Of a DNA stretch of 21,284 bases, positions 6,839 to 16,944 are shown piece after piece (within the stretch, counting starts at the first letter, position 1; the number at the start of each line of letters is the position of its first letter). The stretch comes from Ephemerocybe angulata (Eukaryota; Basidiomycota; Agaricomycetes; Agaricales; Psathyrellaceae): contig JAACJK010000043.1 in NCBI GenBank assembly GCA_013368325.1, forward strand, positions 1-21,284. The letters run 5' to 3'. Below the pieces are notes generated by a model. That model saw only the letters and a list, made by a program, of their open reading frames with translations. It did not search any database and was not told where the DNA came from. Position numbers and translations under genes: made by a program.

Positions 6839-7487
6839 CTGTAGTGCATATTAGTATACTTGTCCACATGCGCGGTGTCGGTACTGACCTTCGATCTCCG
6901 TGCCCTTTACTCGGGCGTCGCTGACTTGGGCATCGGACGTCGCTTTGAACTTGAGAGCATGCCTGACTCTTGAGGCTGTGCCAAGGTGCTGCGAAGTCGG
7001 TTGGGAATCGCGAGCAATTGAAATCTTGCAGTGGAAACGGCGGCAGGGTGCATGATGGATGCGTCGAAAGGAGGCGCAGGCAGGCGTCGAGCGGGATGGA
7101 AGGAGGCCTTGATCGCGTCCAACAAGGGGACGGCCGGGATCGAGGCGTGTGCGAGGCGGGCGATTTTGGCGTGCGAGGGGCGTTGGGCAGGGTCAGATCG
7201 TCGCCGAGGGAGTGCTGCGTGAGGGGAGAGAGGAAGCGCCGGTTGTTTGGTTGCGCGTCGAGTCCAAACATCAAGTACCGAAAGCGGTTGCTTGGTTTGC
7301 AACGACGACCACGACGACCACGACGACCACAACTCGACTAAAGCCACTGCACGAAGCCCTACTGGGCATTAGACATCCTCTACTTCATATGACCCAAGAT
7401 AGTTGAAGCTGTGCACAGGTGCGTCACTCCAGAGTCCGAACACGACCACAGTTGACCGTCACGCCACCAGACGTCCGGCAGAGTTAC
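6839..7487. other. Upstream region shared by a minus-strand leader and the flippase fragment
   Basis: This interval separates two divergent models, the minus-strand gene starting at 6838 and the flippase fragment starting at 7488. It has no assigned gene. Open minus-strand frames of 146-157 residues (7347-6907, 7274-6801) are Pro/Ser/Arg-rich and cross it. One of them stops in frame just before the minus-strand gene's leader intron, and a homopolymer error could hide a longer N-terminus. No clear TATA box precedes the flippase ATG. The 9-bp repeat at 7302 lies here. Confidence 0.4.
7302..7328. repeat. 9-bp short tandem repeat, three units of ACGACGACC
   Basis: Three exact units of ACGACGACC, followed by AC, about 160 bp upstream of the flippase start codon. 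The same count is seen in copy 2 at 16759. Read in one plus frame it would encode a Thr run. It probably lies in a leader or promoter and is expected to vary between strains. Confidence 0.8.
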
Positions 7488-9025
7488 ATGTCGGATATCC
7501 CTTTGCGCAAGCTACGACGACACAAGAACCGAGGAGACTACACACCGCTCGACGATCCAGGCGATTCCGAGTCGAGGATCGCCCTTCATTCGCCGAATCC
7601 AGACATGACACGGGTCACGACCATCGGCTCCAACGCGAATGCACGCAGGAACAGGGATTTCAGGTCGGGGCTGCGGGGGAGATATGTGGATGAACCGGAG
7701 GAAGAGGCCCAATTGCTCGGAAATGCAGAGGGGTTTGACGGGGCGGATGAAGACAGCGATGAGCCTGCGACAAGCCCGGTGCGTGGTATGTTCCTGTCGA
7801 CAGGCGCTTAACTCATTTAGAGTGCAGACAACACCAGCACCAAGTAAACCCATGGCCCCGAAAGACAAGTCGAGAACAGTACCATTCCATCCTCCAGGTG
7901 CGTGCAGCATCTTTCCCCGAGCTTCGCGACTGAGCTCTTCGCAGAACGCCTTCAATCGCGATATCCACCCAACACTGTGCGGAATCAAAAGTACAACGTC
8001 TTCACCTTCCTCCCGTCGTGTTCTACGAACGTTCAAGTTCTTCTTCAACCTTTACTTCCTGTTGGTTGCCCTATCGCAATTCATACCCGCATTGAAGATC
8101 GGTGAGTGCCATTGAACGACGTTTCGAAGAAGATCTGACGCTTCACAGGCTTCATTGTGACCTATGTCGCGCCCTCGCCTTCGTACTGTGTGTTACGATT
8201 GGCAAGGAGGCGTACGACGACTACAAACGCCATCTTCGAGACAAAGAAGCCAACTCCCAGCGCTACCTCATCCTGCAACGAGCGGACGCTTCTTCGACAG
8301 AGGAAGGCTACCCCAACACCCGCTCCGTGCCCTCGTCGTCCCTGCGCGTGGGCGACCTTGTCCACCTCGAAAAGAACCAGCGCGTGCCTGCCGACCTCGT
8401 CCTCCTCCGCACCTCAGACGCCTCGGGGACGTGTTTCATCCGAACCGATCAGCTCGACGGCGAGACCGACTGGAAGCTGCGCGTCGCCGTGCCCGAAACC
8501 CAGAAGCTGGCCGGAGAAAGACTTGCCGTCGCTGGACGCGGAGATCTATGGTGCGTGCGTGGATTGCTGTTGTGCTCGAAGCACACTGACGTTGCTACGC
8601 AGCCGACCCGCCCATTAAGGATATCCATACATTTGTCGGGACGTTCACGCTCAACAAGCCGCCACAGACGACGGCGGCCGACTCTGGACTGCCCATGCAG
8701 CACCTCCCTCCGTCGATATCACCGCTGACGGCAGAGAACGTTCTCTGGTCGAACACCGTCCTTGCTGCGGGCTCCGCAGTGGGATTCGTCGTGTACACAG
8801 GTTCGGAAACGGGTGCGGGTCATGAACACAAGTCACCCAGAAACCAAGGTTGGACTGTTGGACCTTGAGATCAACAGGCTGGCCAAAATTCTGTGCGCGG
8901 TCACCTTTGCGCTCTCGATCGTGTTGGTCGCACTCAATGGCTTCCGTGGGCAATGGTATATCTACGTTTTCCGGTTCCTCATCATCATCCCTATTAGTCG
9001 TGTGAACTGGGCCTTGTGGCTGTGA
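7488..9025 (+). pseudogene. NEO1-like: NEO1/ATP9-type P4-ATPase (phospholipid flippase), 5' fragment, copy 1
   Basis: P4-ATPases move phospholipids across Golgi/endosome membranes; the NEO1 group works without a CDC50 partner. Exons: 7488-7778, 7828-7897, 7945-8101, 8149-8550 and 8603 to about 9007, with introns of 47-52 nt. Visible: an acidic cytosolic N-terminus (LRKLRRHKNRGDYTPLDD), [11 protein letters not shown] before TM1, TM1-TM2, the actuator motif DGETDWKLR typical of this group, the segment [19 protein letters not shown]3, and PIS...RVN of TM4. Homology then stops and a TGA follows (9023). The DKTGT phosphorylation site, nucleotide-binding domain and TM5-10 are absent, about 440 of some 1100 residues remaining. 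Copy 1 also has frameshifts: two bases missing in exon 3 (near 8012 and 8031), one missing near 8172, one extra near 8513, one extra near 8817. Confidence 0.88.
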
Positions 9026-9420
9026 CTCTGGCTTTGCGCGCGTCTCGTCCTCTTCCCTCTCGCTGTGTCTTGCTCTCGTTTTCTGCCACTGATGGTCCCG
9101 GGTATCACTCGATGGCCCTGAATTTCCTTTCCAGGGCAAAGACCTACCAAATGGAGGCAAAAAAGTTCAAAAAAGTCGCAAGTTTCCACTTCAAAACGTA
9201 GCGTGCAGGTGCGTAATTCGGTATTTAGCATCTGGGTATATTTTGGAGCAATGTATCTACTACAGGGGCTACTACGACGACTACCGGCTACCGACTACAA
9301 CCGACTACATCCTGGCCACGTCACATGGCCGAGTGCGTTGACTACGGCGACGGGATGAGGCTGACGACTTCGCATCCAGGCTTATATACCCCACGCTGCA
9401 TTCAACTACCATTCAAGAAC
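9026..9420. other. Sequence after the flippase breakpoint, no gene assigned
   Basis: This is the sequence that replaces the rest of the flippase gene. It begins with a pyrimidine-rich tract (CTCGTCCTCTTCCCTCTCGC) and an acceptor-like CTTTCCAG near 9136. A good plus-strand intron, GTGCGTAATTCGG...CTACTACAG, spans about 9209-9265. After it comes a GACTAC/ACGACGACT-rich stretch. No long frame is open in both copies. It may be a 3' exon of another gene fused by the rearrangement that made the unit. Confidence 0.4.
9382..9391 (+). promoter_or_regulatory. TATA-like element before the small acidic ORF
   Basis: TTATATACCC, with CACGCTGCATTCAACTACC between it and the ATG at 9421. Spacing of about 38 bp from TATA to ATG would leave a very short leader. 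It is conserved in copy 2 near 18840. The twin element at 199 shares the same ten bases. Function inferred. Confidence 0.35.
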
Positions 9421-9591
9421 ATGACTCAACAACTTGCGAGGCAATCAGCGAGCGACGAGGGAAGACTGAATACGTACGGGGGTGGGCATTACGACGACAG
9501 GCAGGATGGCGACTGGGGGAGGGAATCAGCGAGCGACGAGCAAAGACCGAACAGACTCACAACGGTCTACGAAGATTACGACGACTATTGA
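9421..9591 (+). CDS. Small acidic ORF with an internal repeat, 56 residues
   Basis: ATG at 9421 to TGA at 9589. The product is hydrophilic with a duplicated motif, RQSASDEGRLN and RESASDEQRPN, and an acidic, Tyr-rich end, VYEDYDDY. The two motif copies sit in the same frame, which supports this frame as coding. It depends on a run of five Gs near 9516; the same run has four Gs at the start of copy 1 and in copy 3, which switches the frame (copy 2/3 junction model, 18879-19067). Such a segment could be the disordered N-terminus of a larger spliced protein. No family is recognised. Confidence 0.28.
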   Translation: MTQQLARQSASDEGRLNTYGGGHYDDRQDGDWGRESASDEQRPNRLTTVYEDYDDY

Positions 9592-9726
9592 GGGAATCAC
9601 TGGGGGGTAACGGAAGGCTGAACAGACTCGCGACATACAGCAGGCATCAGATAGTCAAGACGGCGAAGGACGTATCCCAGGTTATATACCCGCCATTTCG
9701 TGACTGTCACGCTTGCCAGCTCAGAG

Positions 9727-10173
9727 ATGCCAGCAAGGCTCCTCGTAATCCATCATAGCATCCTCGGTTGTGCACACAAAGCACCATTCCACCTGCATCA
9801 CCTCCCCGTACGTCATCTCACATCTCCCTCCTTCCCTTTCATTCCCTCCCTTTGGAACAATTGTGAGGGACTGGGGTCTGAACCGAAACCCATTCTCTCT
9901 CAATTGTTCTGCAAGGAGGGATATCCCTCTTCACTGACCTCTGTATCCCACTTGCAGCCCAGGACTGTTGTTTCCGACGTGATCAATTTATCATTGCTTG
10001 CTTCAGGGTCCGTCCGATGGCGTCGCTTTGATTTCTTTCTCATTATCCGTCCGACGGCTTCGCTTCGAGTAGTCTCTCATCCCTCCACAAATTCCTTTGC
10101 TGACTTACCTTTTCTTGTAGGTTGTAGAATCCCTTCGCTCACTCCTGCTTCAAAGTATGTAGTATTATTGTAG
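9727..10173 (+). CDS. 149-residue open frame, long only in copy 2
   Basis: ATG at 9727 to TAG at 10171. The frame is uninterrupted in copy 2, but 1-nt differences in C- and G-runs break it in copies 1 and 3 (around 365, 390 and 19323). The product is Ser/Leu/Pro-rich with His-rich HKAPFHLHHLPVRH near the start and a hydrophobic end. It runs across the inverted repeat and palindrome and across intron-acceptor-like strings, so it may be a chance frame through a spliced leader. Its TATA-like element lies at about 9682. Confidence 0.2.
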   Translation: MPARLLVIHHSILGCAHKAPFHLHHLPVRHLTSPSFPFIPSLWNNCEGLGSEPKPILSQLFCKEGYPSSLTSVSHLQPRTVVSDVINLSLLASGSVRWRRFDFFLIIRPTASLRVVSHPSTNSFADLPFLVGCRIPSLTPASKYVVLL

Positions 10174-10912
10174 CTCCTATCTAGATAGACGACGACCCTG
10201 AATGTATGAACCGTTTCGCCGGATGTACTTATTGCGTGACGCCGCCTTAGACTCGTTTTGGCTGTACCTCCGGTCAGGGACCAGGCTTCTTTCTTCCTCG
10301 GTTCGACACGTTCCAGCACGTTCCCTCGGCACCTCTAGGATTCTCGTTCCATCCCCCATCTTCCTATTCTCCACCTTCCATACCCCGTTTCCCCTGCACG
10401 ATGGCCAATTGTCCACCTTGGCATGCTCGATTCAGCAAAGCGGTTCGTCTGGCGGCTGGCCTTGCTCGGTGTATTCCTCGCTAACCATTTTCCAGGCATC
10501 CGTTGTTGTAGATGCATTCAGTTCGTCCACCGCGGCCTCGTGTATTCCCAGCTGACGCTCACAGCAAGTTAGATGGAAGACTCCACTCCACCGCCGGTCT
10601 ACTATGTAACGAAGGGCTCGTGAGTCGGCAGGCATTCGTTTTGTCTCCCGCTATATCATGCACTCCAGCTGACGCCGGACGGTCATTCCTTTAGTCGCCC
10701 GTCGCCGCAAAAAATCCAGATATACTTTATCATGCGCAGCCTCACACGTTCATAGCAAAGCTCGCCACTGACCTTCTCAAAAGGCAAGTCATTTCGTTAG
10801 GGTACCAGTCATTCACTACTAACGGCCAGCAGAACGCTCTCGCGGGGAATCGACGTGTTGCGCCCTCGCGACAGCTCCCGCTCGCCGGATGAAAATCCAT
10901 ATATACTTTACC

Positions 10913-11471
10913 ATGCACAACTTCACAAGACCGGCCTATCCATGCCTTCAAGACGGCCGCCTCTTTCTCACTTTCCGTCGCAAAGGTGAGCCATCCTCTC
11001 TAAGTACCAGCCCTTTGCAACACTAACAAGTTACACTTGATTATAGTCTTGCCCCGGGAATTGGATATCTCGTACACCTGCCTGAGTCACGACAACACGC
11101 GAAAATGCTCATTGGGTACTACCCTCAGCCTACGAACACAACCCGCCTTCCTTCGACGCCTTCCCTGCTCACGGGAAATTGATACATCGTGTATCGCCTT
11201 TCAAGCTTTCAAAACTGCGCGGTAAGCAAACAGTCCGTGTCGGCGTGTGAACAGGGCTTATATCCGAGGCCTTCCCAGTTCTGGTTCGCCGGAAATCGAT
11301 CTGTCGTGTCTTCGCCATCCAAGGTAAGCATACCCCGCTATCTATTGTATTTGACGACCTAATACTCGTCGGACAGGGAGCACGCACCTCGCATCGCCAC
11401 CAACACCACCCAATGGCCGGCGCTCCATCCAAACCTTCGCACCGGGTTCCGCACAACTTGAAGCATCCTGA
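10913..11471 (+). pseudogene. Copy 2 of the four-exon orphan gene, frameshifted
   Basis: Same exon-intron layout as 1431-1991, with the introns unchanged in their splice signals. One T is missing in exon 2 (GTGTATCGCC near 11190 against GTGTATTCGCC in copies 1 and 3) and one C is missing in the last exon near 11406. Both losses are in or next to short runs. Copies 1 and 3 disagree with them, so these are more likely sequencing errors than real mutations. Confidence 0.35.
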
Positions 11472-12630
11472 CCGATAGCCGTCATACCACCTTCGTAGGT
11501 TCAATCATGTCCGATCCCACGTTCGCTCGCTAACGATATCGTATTCGCCCTTCCTCGACTTTCGCCGGATTTATTTCTATCGTGCTCGCTAATATCTCGC
11601 ATGCTATAGCCTCGTCTGTCGCCGGAATCATTTCTGTAGTGTAATCACCGGTCGCGTACCTTTTGGTGGATGTACGTACCGTTATGCTACTTGATTATCT
11701 GCTGACTAGCTTCAACTGCAGAACAACCTTTCCCGGAAATCATTTCTATCACACCCCGCCGTCCGTTGCCGTAGCCAACCACTCAAACCGTAAGCACTCC
11801 TATTCGCCTATCACCCACCTCGTTTTATAACCCCCTTCCATTTTCAGGACAGAACACAGGAGTCAATTTTGCATCCGCCGTAAACAGCGAATGTCGCCGT
11901 AAGTGTTCGCCTCCATCTATCCCGTCGCACATGCTCACCGAGTCCCTCGCAGCCCCGAGCGCCGGAGGGAGTCTGCACGGAGATGCAAATTTACTGTACG
12001 TACGCTGGCGACTCATTTCCAAGCCCACTCTGACATATCGGCTTCATCGCGAGGTGGTGCACGCAGGCGGCCAAGGAGCTTGGCCGAGCTTGCGCCGGCA
12101 TTGATATGCCGTTCCATCTTCCGTGTCCCTGCGTAGAATAGAGTGCTTTTATTTTAGACTTATAATAGGAGATGTGTTGGGGTTACCGTACGTACCATAG
12201 CGCTATGATATCCGGAGTTTCCGGGACCTGTCAGGGGCCCTGGCGTCATTTCGCTCACGGGCGCCTATTTTGAAGTTTGACTTATTTCTTACTTTGAGGT
12301 CGTTTCGAGGCCCCCAACTTATCCCAGGAACAGTGAAATTCTACCTGAGTAATATGTTTGCAGTCTATCGACATATTTGAGGCCTTTTGCGCGAAGATTG
12401 GGCTCGGGGTAGTGAGATCTTTTCTCGATGGCAAGGCGCAAGCGCCCGCTGGCGCGAGGAGGCCAAAATGGAGTTGCGTCGAACTGTGTCTTTCGTATCC
12501 ACATCCAGTTGCATTCAAGCAAGTACGTTAAGCTGCGTTACTGTGATTGATACATGGAACTAGTGGGAAACGAGGTTGAGATCGGGAAATCTGGAGTTGA
12601 GTTTGAAGCAATTCAAACGATTTTTGGACT

Positions 12631-13393
12631 ATGAACGACGGGTACAAGCCCAAACGGCTGCAGCGAATCCCTCATTATGTAGATATAACAGACACTAGTA
12701 GTATGCATGTATGTTACTGTGTACCTTTCAGTCCGACCAGCCGTCCATGTTCAACGAAACCACAAACTCGAAGATCTCAAACGCGCGCCATACGTACACC
12801 TCCTCCCCGTCCGATTCATCTAATTCCACCCATCCAAACGACTCCATTCCAGCGCCCAGACTCTTACGACAGATCAGTTACCAACGTCACCCACGTAAGC
12901 GGGTATCCATCTGCCCAGAAAATAAATCATAGAAACAGATTACTCGAGCGAATACTTGCGTCGGAAGCTCGGTCGCCGCACACTCGTAAAACGACGTTTG
13001 CGTTATTGTGGGTGTTCTGGATAATGCTGGGCACATTCAGGGGTACCCTGAGGGCTCTAATGTGGTGCCAAGTGAGTCGATGTTGTCCTGGGCTGGCGAA
13101 GTGGTGCGATGCGTTAAGGAATGCTTTGGGCGCTTAAAACGACGCACACAAAGCGCATGATAGCATGCAAAAAGGGCAGTGGAGTGCACACATGTTCGGT
13201 GACCAGCTCTTTACCCTAGCTCCACCAGTATACACCAAGCATCCTCGAGGTCCCCAAACCAGATCTCCAACCAACCGACCCATCCACACTATCCCCTCCT
13301 CGCCCCACTCGCCCAAAAAACACGCCATTCAAACGCACTCTCCCAGGAGAACCCTGTCTTGGCACGTCAGCACAGCCCATCAAACAGCCATAA
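12631..13393 (+). pseudogene. Copy 2 of the two-exon membrane-protein gene, frameshifted
   Basis: Exon 1 (12631-12678) and the intron (12679-12731) match copy 1. In exon 2 there are several single-base changes: a C lost near 12830, a T gained near 12878, a C gained near 12914, a C lost near 13045, and further losses near 13158-13172 and 13258-13274. The stop codon is in the equivalent place (13391). With only two copies there is no majority vote, but copy 1 is open throughout, which favours copy 1 as correct. Confidence 0.4.
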
Positions 13394-14256
13394 TTTACGT
13401 ACCATTTTCACTCAGCGCCCGAAACTCTGCTCGGAAGCACGGAGCGATTGCAGGGATACGGGGAGATGCACGTAAGTTGCGATACGAGCGAGCGAAAGAC
13501 TTGCGCATCCGGGGGTTAAGGGAGTCGTCGGGTGCCTAGGATAGGGTGTACCCGGGGATGGTCGGGTCAATTGGGAGGGGGCAAATGTATAAAGGATGGG
13601 AGGGATTCGAGGGGATTGGCATCATCCCTCCACATTCCCTTTCCTCCCTCCCTCACTTACTTTCCTCCATCGCTCTCTACACCCTCTTTGGGGTTGTGAC
13701 ACTCAACTCACCATACTATTGCCTTGACCATCTGGCTGCGTCGTCGCCGTCGACGTCAATTAACTCTGGTAGGTCGTTTTCCCTTTTCTTGAGCATCTGT
13801 CATTTCTAATCTATCATTAGCGCCGGCAGCACGAACCTCTCGTTTGGCCTTGCCAGCAGGCTCACAGCTCGCCACCACAATCAGTCAGCCAGACACTGCA
13901 ACTGTACGTCTGGTAACCATTTGTTACATCTGAAGTTGACCACAAAGTCGTTTGTTGATTCATATTAGTCCTGCTCTCGTCTATACCATACTCACGCTCG
14001 CTGCACAGGACTTGACGCCAGCCTACGTAGTGCCCCTTTACACATGCAATTACCTTACTGATTCGCGCATAGTCAAATACCCTTTGATAACAAACCAATT
14101 TATTAAGGCTCCTACGTTACTGATGTAACGACCTCCAACAAGCCAACTCGCGACGGTCTCGACGCACGACGATGGGATGGAGGTCAGGCTGGCTACGTGA
14201 AGGTAAGCATAGAATCGTTGGCCTACACGTCTTCCCATGACGATTATGGCCCACAG

Positions 14257-15108
14257 TGACCCGGCACCTGCGCCCTAGCCTCTGTTCCACCAAGCCCGCC
14301 ACGATCCTGGCCTTCGACTCCGCGGACACGTCCAGTGCGCCGCCGCCGCCAAGTCTCAAACGGCCAAGTTGTACACGAAAGGCTGAACGAATAAAAACAG
14401 TCAGTCACATCGGCCAAAATGTTAATCCTGTGCTTACCATTTACTAACCACCCAAATAGCCCCGTCGTCCTCTCGCGTCACGAACCCCACACGTCCCACC
14501 GACGACTTGTGAGCCGGAGAGGTCCTGGCCCTCTATTCCACCAAGCCCGCCACTCGCCGTCACTGTCGTCGCCGTCCACCTCCAGCGCGACGCCGCTCGT
14601 GAGGTTCAAAGGGTCGAATTGTAGAGAAAGTCTGAACAAATAAAGCCGGTAAGTCCAAGTCGTCAAAATGGCAGTCAAGTTTTGCTGACCGCCCACATAG
14701 CCAGCGTCCTCTCGCGCCACGGCCCACACACTTCGCGGTGACCCATGGAGGGCAGACACCGACACCATTGCCCTCCCGTTCCCCCGAGCCCATGTCGATC
14801 CTGCCCTTCGCCGCCGCCGTGCACGTCTAGCGCGCCGCCGCTCGTGAGGTCCAAACGGCAGGTCGTGCGCGAAAGTCTGCATGAACAAAGTTAGTCAGTC
14901 CACTTGTCACAGTGGCACTCGTTTACTGACCATTTCCAACCGCCGACATAGACTCACCTACACCACAACCCTACCATCCTCTAGCTCCACGAATCCCGGC
15001 CCAGACACGGCGGTCCCAGCGACGATCCTCGAATGGCTTTCTTCGCACGTCTGGCACGGCCTGCTCCTTCTGCCGTTGCTTGTAGCTTTCGTTGGAGGCC
15101 TCTGGTAA
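14257..15108. repeat. Array 1 of exon-intron modules, copy 2
   Basis: Equivalent of 4794-5646. Indels relative to copy 1 include an extra C in the GCC run near 14349, an extra C near 14776, a missing C near 14860 and one G fewer in the GGC run near 14700. The extra Cs at 14349 and 14776 make the minus-strand modules read more like one another (GGGGALDV; GLGGTGG), which shows that neither copy can be trusted base for base. The terminal hydrophobic exon (14952-15108) is intact. Confidence 0.6.
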
Positions 15109-15347
15109 CACAAGTAAGTCTAACATCGGCCTACGAGCGCACGGCAAGTACTCACATCTGAATCTCTAGACACACTACATCATCCACCCCTTCGCTTGCC
15201 GTCCATCGCCAGGCCCGTCGTCGATCGCTTGGTGGTGGAAAGCGCGCGGGGGTCCTGTCTTTGGTGAACGTGGTTGGGCTGGTCGGCGTTCTGCGTCGTC
15301 GACGCACCCCATCGGCGAAGGCTGCTCTCGCACGTCAAGCCCGGTTG

Positions 15348-16299
15348 CTAGGCCTCCCCATGTCGCGTCGATTTCGTACTACACCTTCTGTAAAACAGGT
15401 AAGCCTCGTTCGCACTGATATCAAGGGAAATCTTACTCACAGATACTGATTCGAAGGACCGAATGCCTTGATTTCGATGGCTTTTGTAGGGTGATAAAGT
15501 AAGTGTATCGTCAATTTAAGAGCGCGAGATCTACTTACCTTTTGAACCCATTTGACTGGGGGACTTGCAATTCGTCGGCCGGCCAGTCCATTGTCGATCG
15601 CATGGTGGTGGAAAGTGCGTGGGGTTCTGCCGGTGACTCCAAGCGGCGAATGACTTTCGTCGCACGTCGAGCACGGCTTGCTGAAGCTACTGGCACTGCC
15701 GTCGCCTTCGTTTCCTGTGGCGGCGATCGTAAGTACCCCTCGCGTCGATCTACAGGAAATTCATGCTCACGGACTGTTTCGAAGGTCCCGAATCTCGAAT
15801 GCCTTGGTTTCGGTTGTCGCATGAGCCTGGGTTATAATGTAAGCGTGCCGTTGGTCTAGGAGTGCGAGATTTGCTTACCTTTTGAGGTCCCAGATATCTA
15901 CCTTTTCGTGCACTTGTCGGCCGGCCAGTCTGTATGGCGCGATTGGAAATGGTGCGGGTTCTGTCGTTGGTGAGTGCGGTTAATCGACTGTGCTTGACTT
16001 GCTTGCTGACTGCCCGGTGCTTTTCGTCGCTCAGGCCGAATTCGCGAGGTGCTGCGAGGGTCGGCTTGCATGATTCTGGTGGAGAATGTGAGTGCATCAT
16101 CTTTTCGCAAGTATACTAGACTAACCTTGAATAGCAGTCAGACTGGCGACCGCGCTCGTTGGTCGATCGGCCATCGTGCAGGGTGTTCTGGCGGAATTGG
16201 GTCGAGGGACGCGTGCTGGTCGTTGATTTCGGAGCGGTGTGTATGTTCGTCGTCGATGAGTCTAGTTAGTACCAGCTCCGAGCTCGTCGAGACAGGCAT
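15348..16299 (-). pseudogene. Copy 2 of the minus-strand six-exon gene, one frameshift
   Basis: Exons and introns correspond to 5886-6838. A G inserted in GTCGAGGGACGCG near 16206 (copy 1 has GAGGACG) shifts exon 1, and a small loss in GCATTTAG near 16308 (copy 1 GCATATTAG) alters the leader intron's branch from TACTAATAT to TACTAAAT. The remaining exons look unchanged. Confidence 0.35.
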
Positions 16300-16944
16300 C
16301 TGTAGTGCATTTAGTATACTTGTCCACATGCGCGGTGTCGGTACTGACCTTCGATCTCCGTGCCCTTTACTCGGGCGTCGCTGACTTGGGCATCGGACGT
16401 CGCTTTGAACTTGAGAGCATGCCTGACTCTTGAGGCTGTGCCAAGGTGCTGCGAAGTCGGTTGGGAATCGCGAGCAATTGAAATCTTGCAGTGGAAACGG
16501 CGGCAGGGTGCATGATGGATGCGTCGAAAGGAGGCGCAGGCAGGCGTCGAGCGGGATGGAAGGAGGCCTTGATCGCGTCCAACAAGGGGACGGCCGGATC
16601 GAGGTGTGCGAGGCGGGCGATTTTGGCGTGCGAGGGGCGTTGGGCAGGGTCAGATCGTCGCCGAGGGAGTGCTGCGTGAGGGGAGAGAGGAAGCGCCGGT
16701 TGTTTGGTTGCGCGTCGAGTCCAAACATCAAGTACCGAAAGCGGTTGCTTGGTTTGCAACGACGACCACGACGACCACGACGACCACAACTCGACTAAAG
16801 CCACTGCACGAAGCCCTACTGGGCATTAGACATCCTCTACTTCATATGACCCAAGATAGTTGAAGCTGTGCACAGGTGCGTCACTCCAGAGTCCGAACAC
16901 GACCACAGTTGACCGTCACGCCACCAGACGTCCGGCAGAGTTAC

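Larger units (their letters stand above)
1..9482. repeat. 9.48 kb tandem macro-repeat, copy 1
   Basis: The first bases of the window (tgggcattacgacgacaggc) recur at 9483 and again at 18941, and the whole intervening sequence realigns, so this is a head-to-tail repeat with a period of about 9.46-9.48 kb. The start of the unit is arbitrary because the window opens inside the array. No terminal inverted repeats, transposase or reverse transcriptase were seen, so nothing marks the unit as a known mobile element. Copy 1 differs from copy 2 by many 1-2 nt indels and very few substitutions. It holds one of each gene and array described below. It could be a genuine tandem array, a circular molecule read more than once, or an assembly artefact. 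Confidence 0.95.

Noticed and set aside
8157..8618. Three different plus-strand frames of 141-208 residues over flippase exon 4
   Set aside because: They are the same exon read in shifted frames because of 1-nt indels in copy 1 and copy 2. Only the frame containing DGETDWKLR is real.
8595..9160. Minus-strand ORFs opposite the flippase exons (8651-9160, 8595-8798)
   Set aside because: They lie antisense to exons with clear P4-ATPase homology and show no independent evidence, so they are shadow frames.
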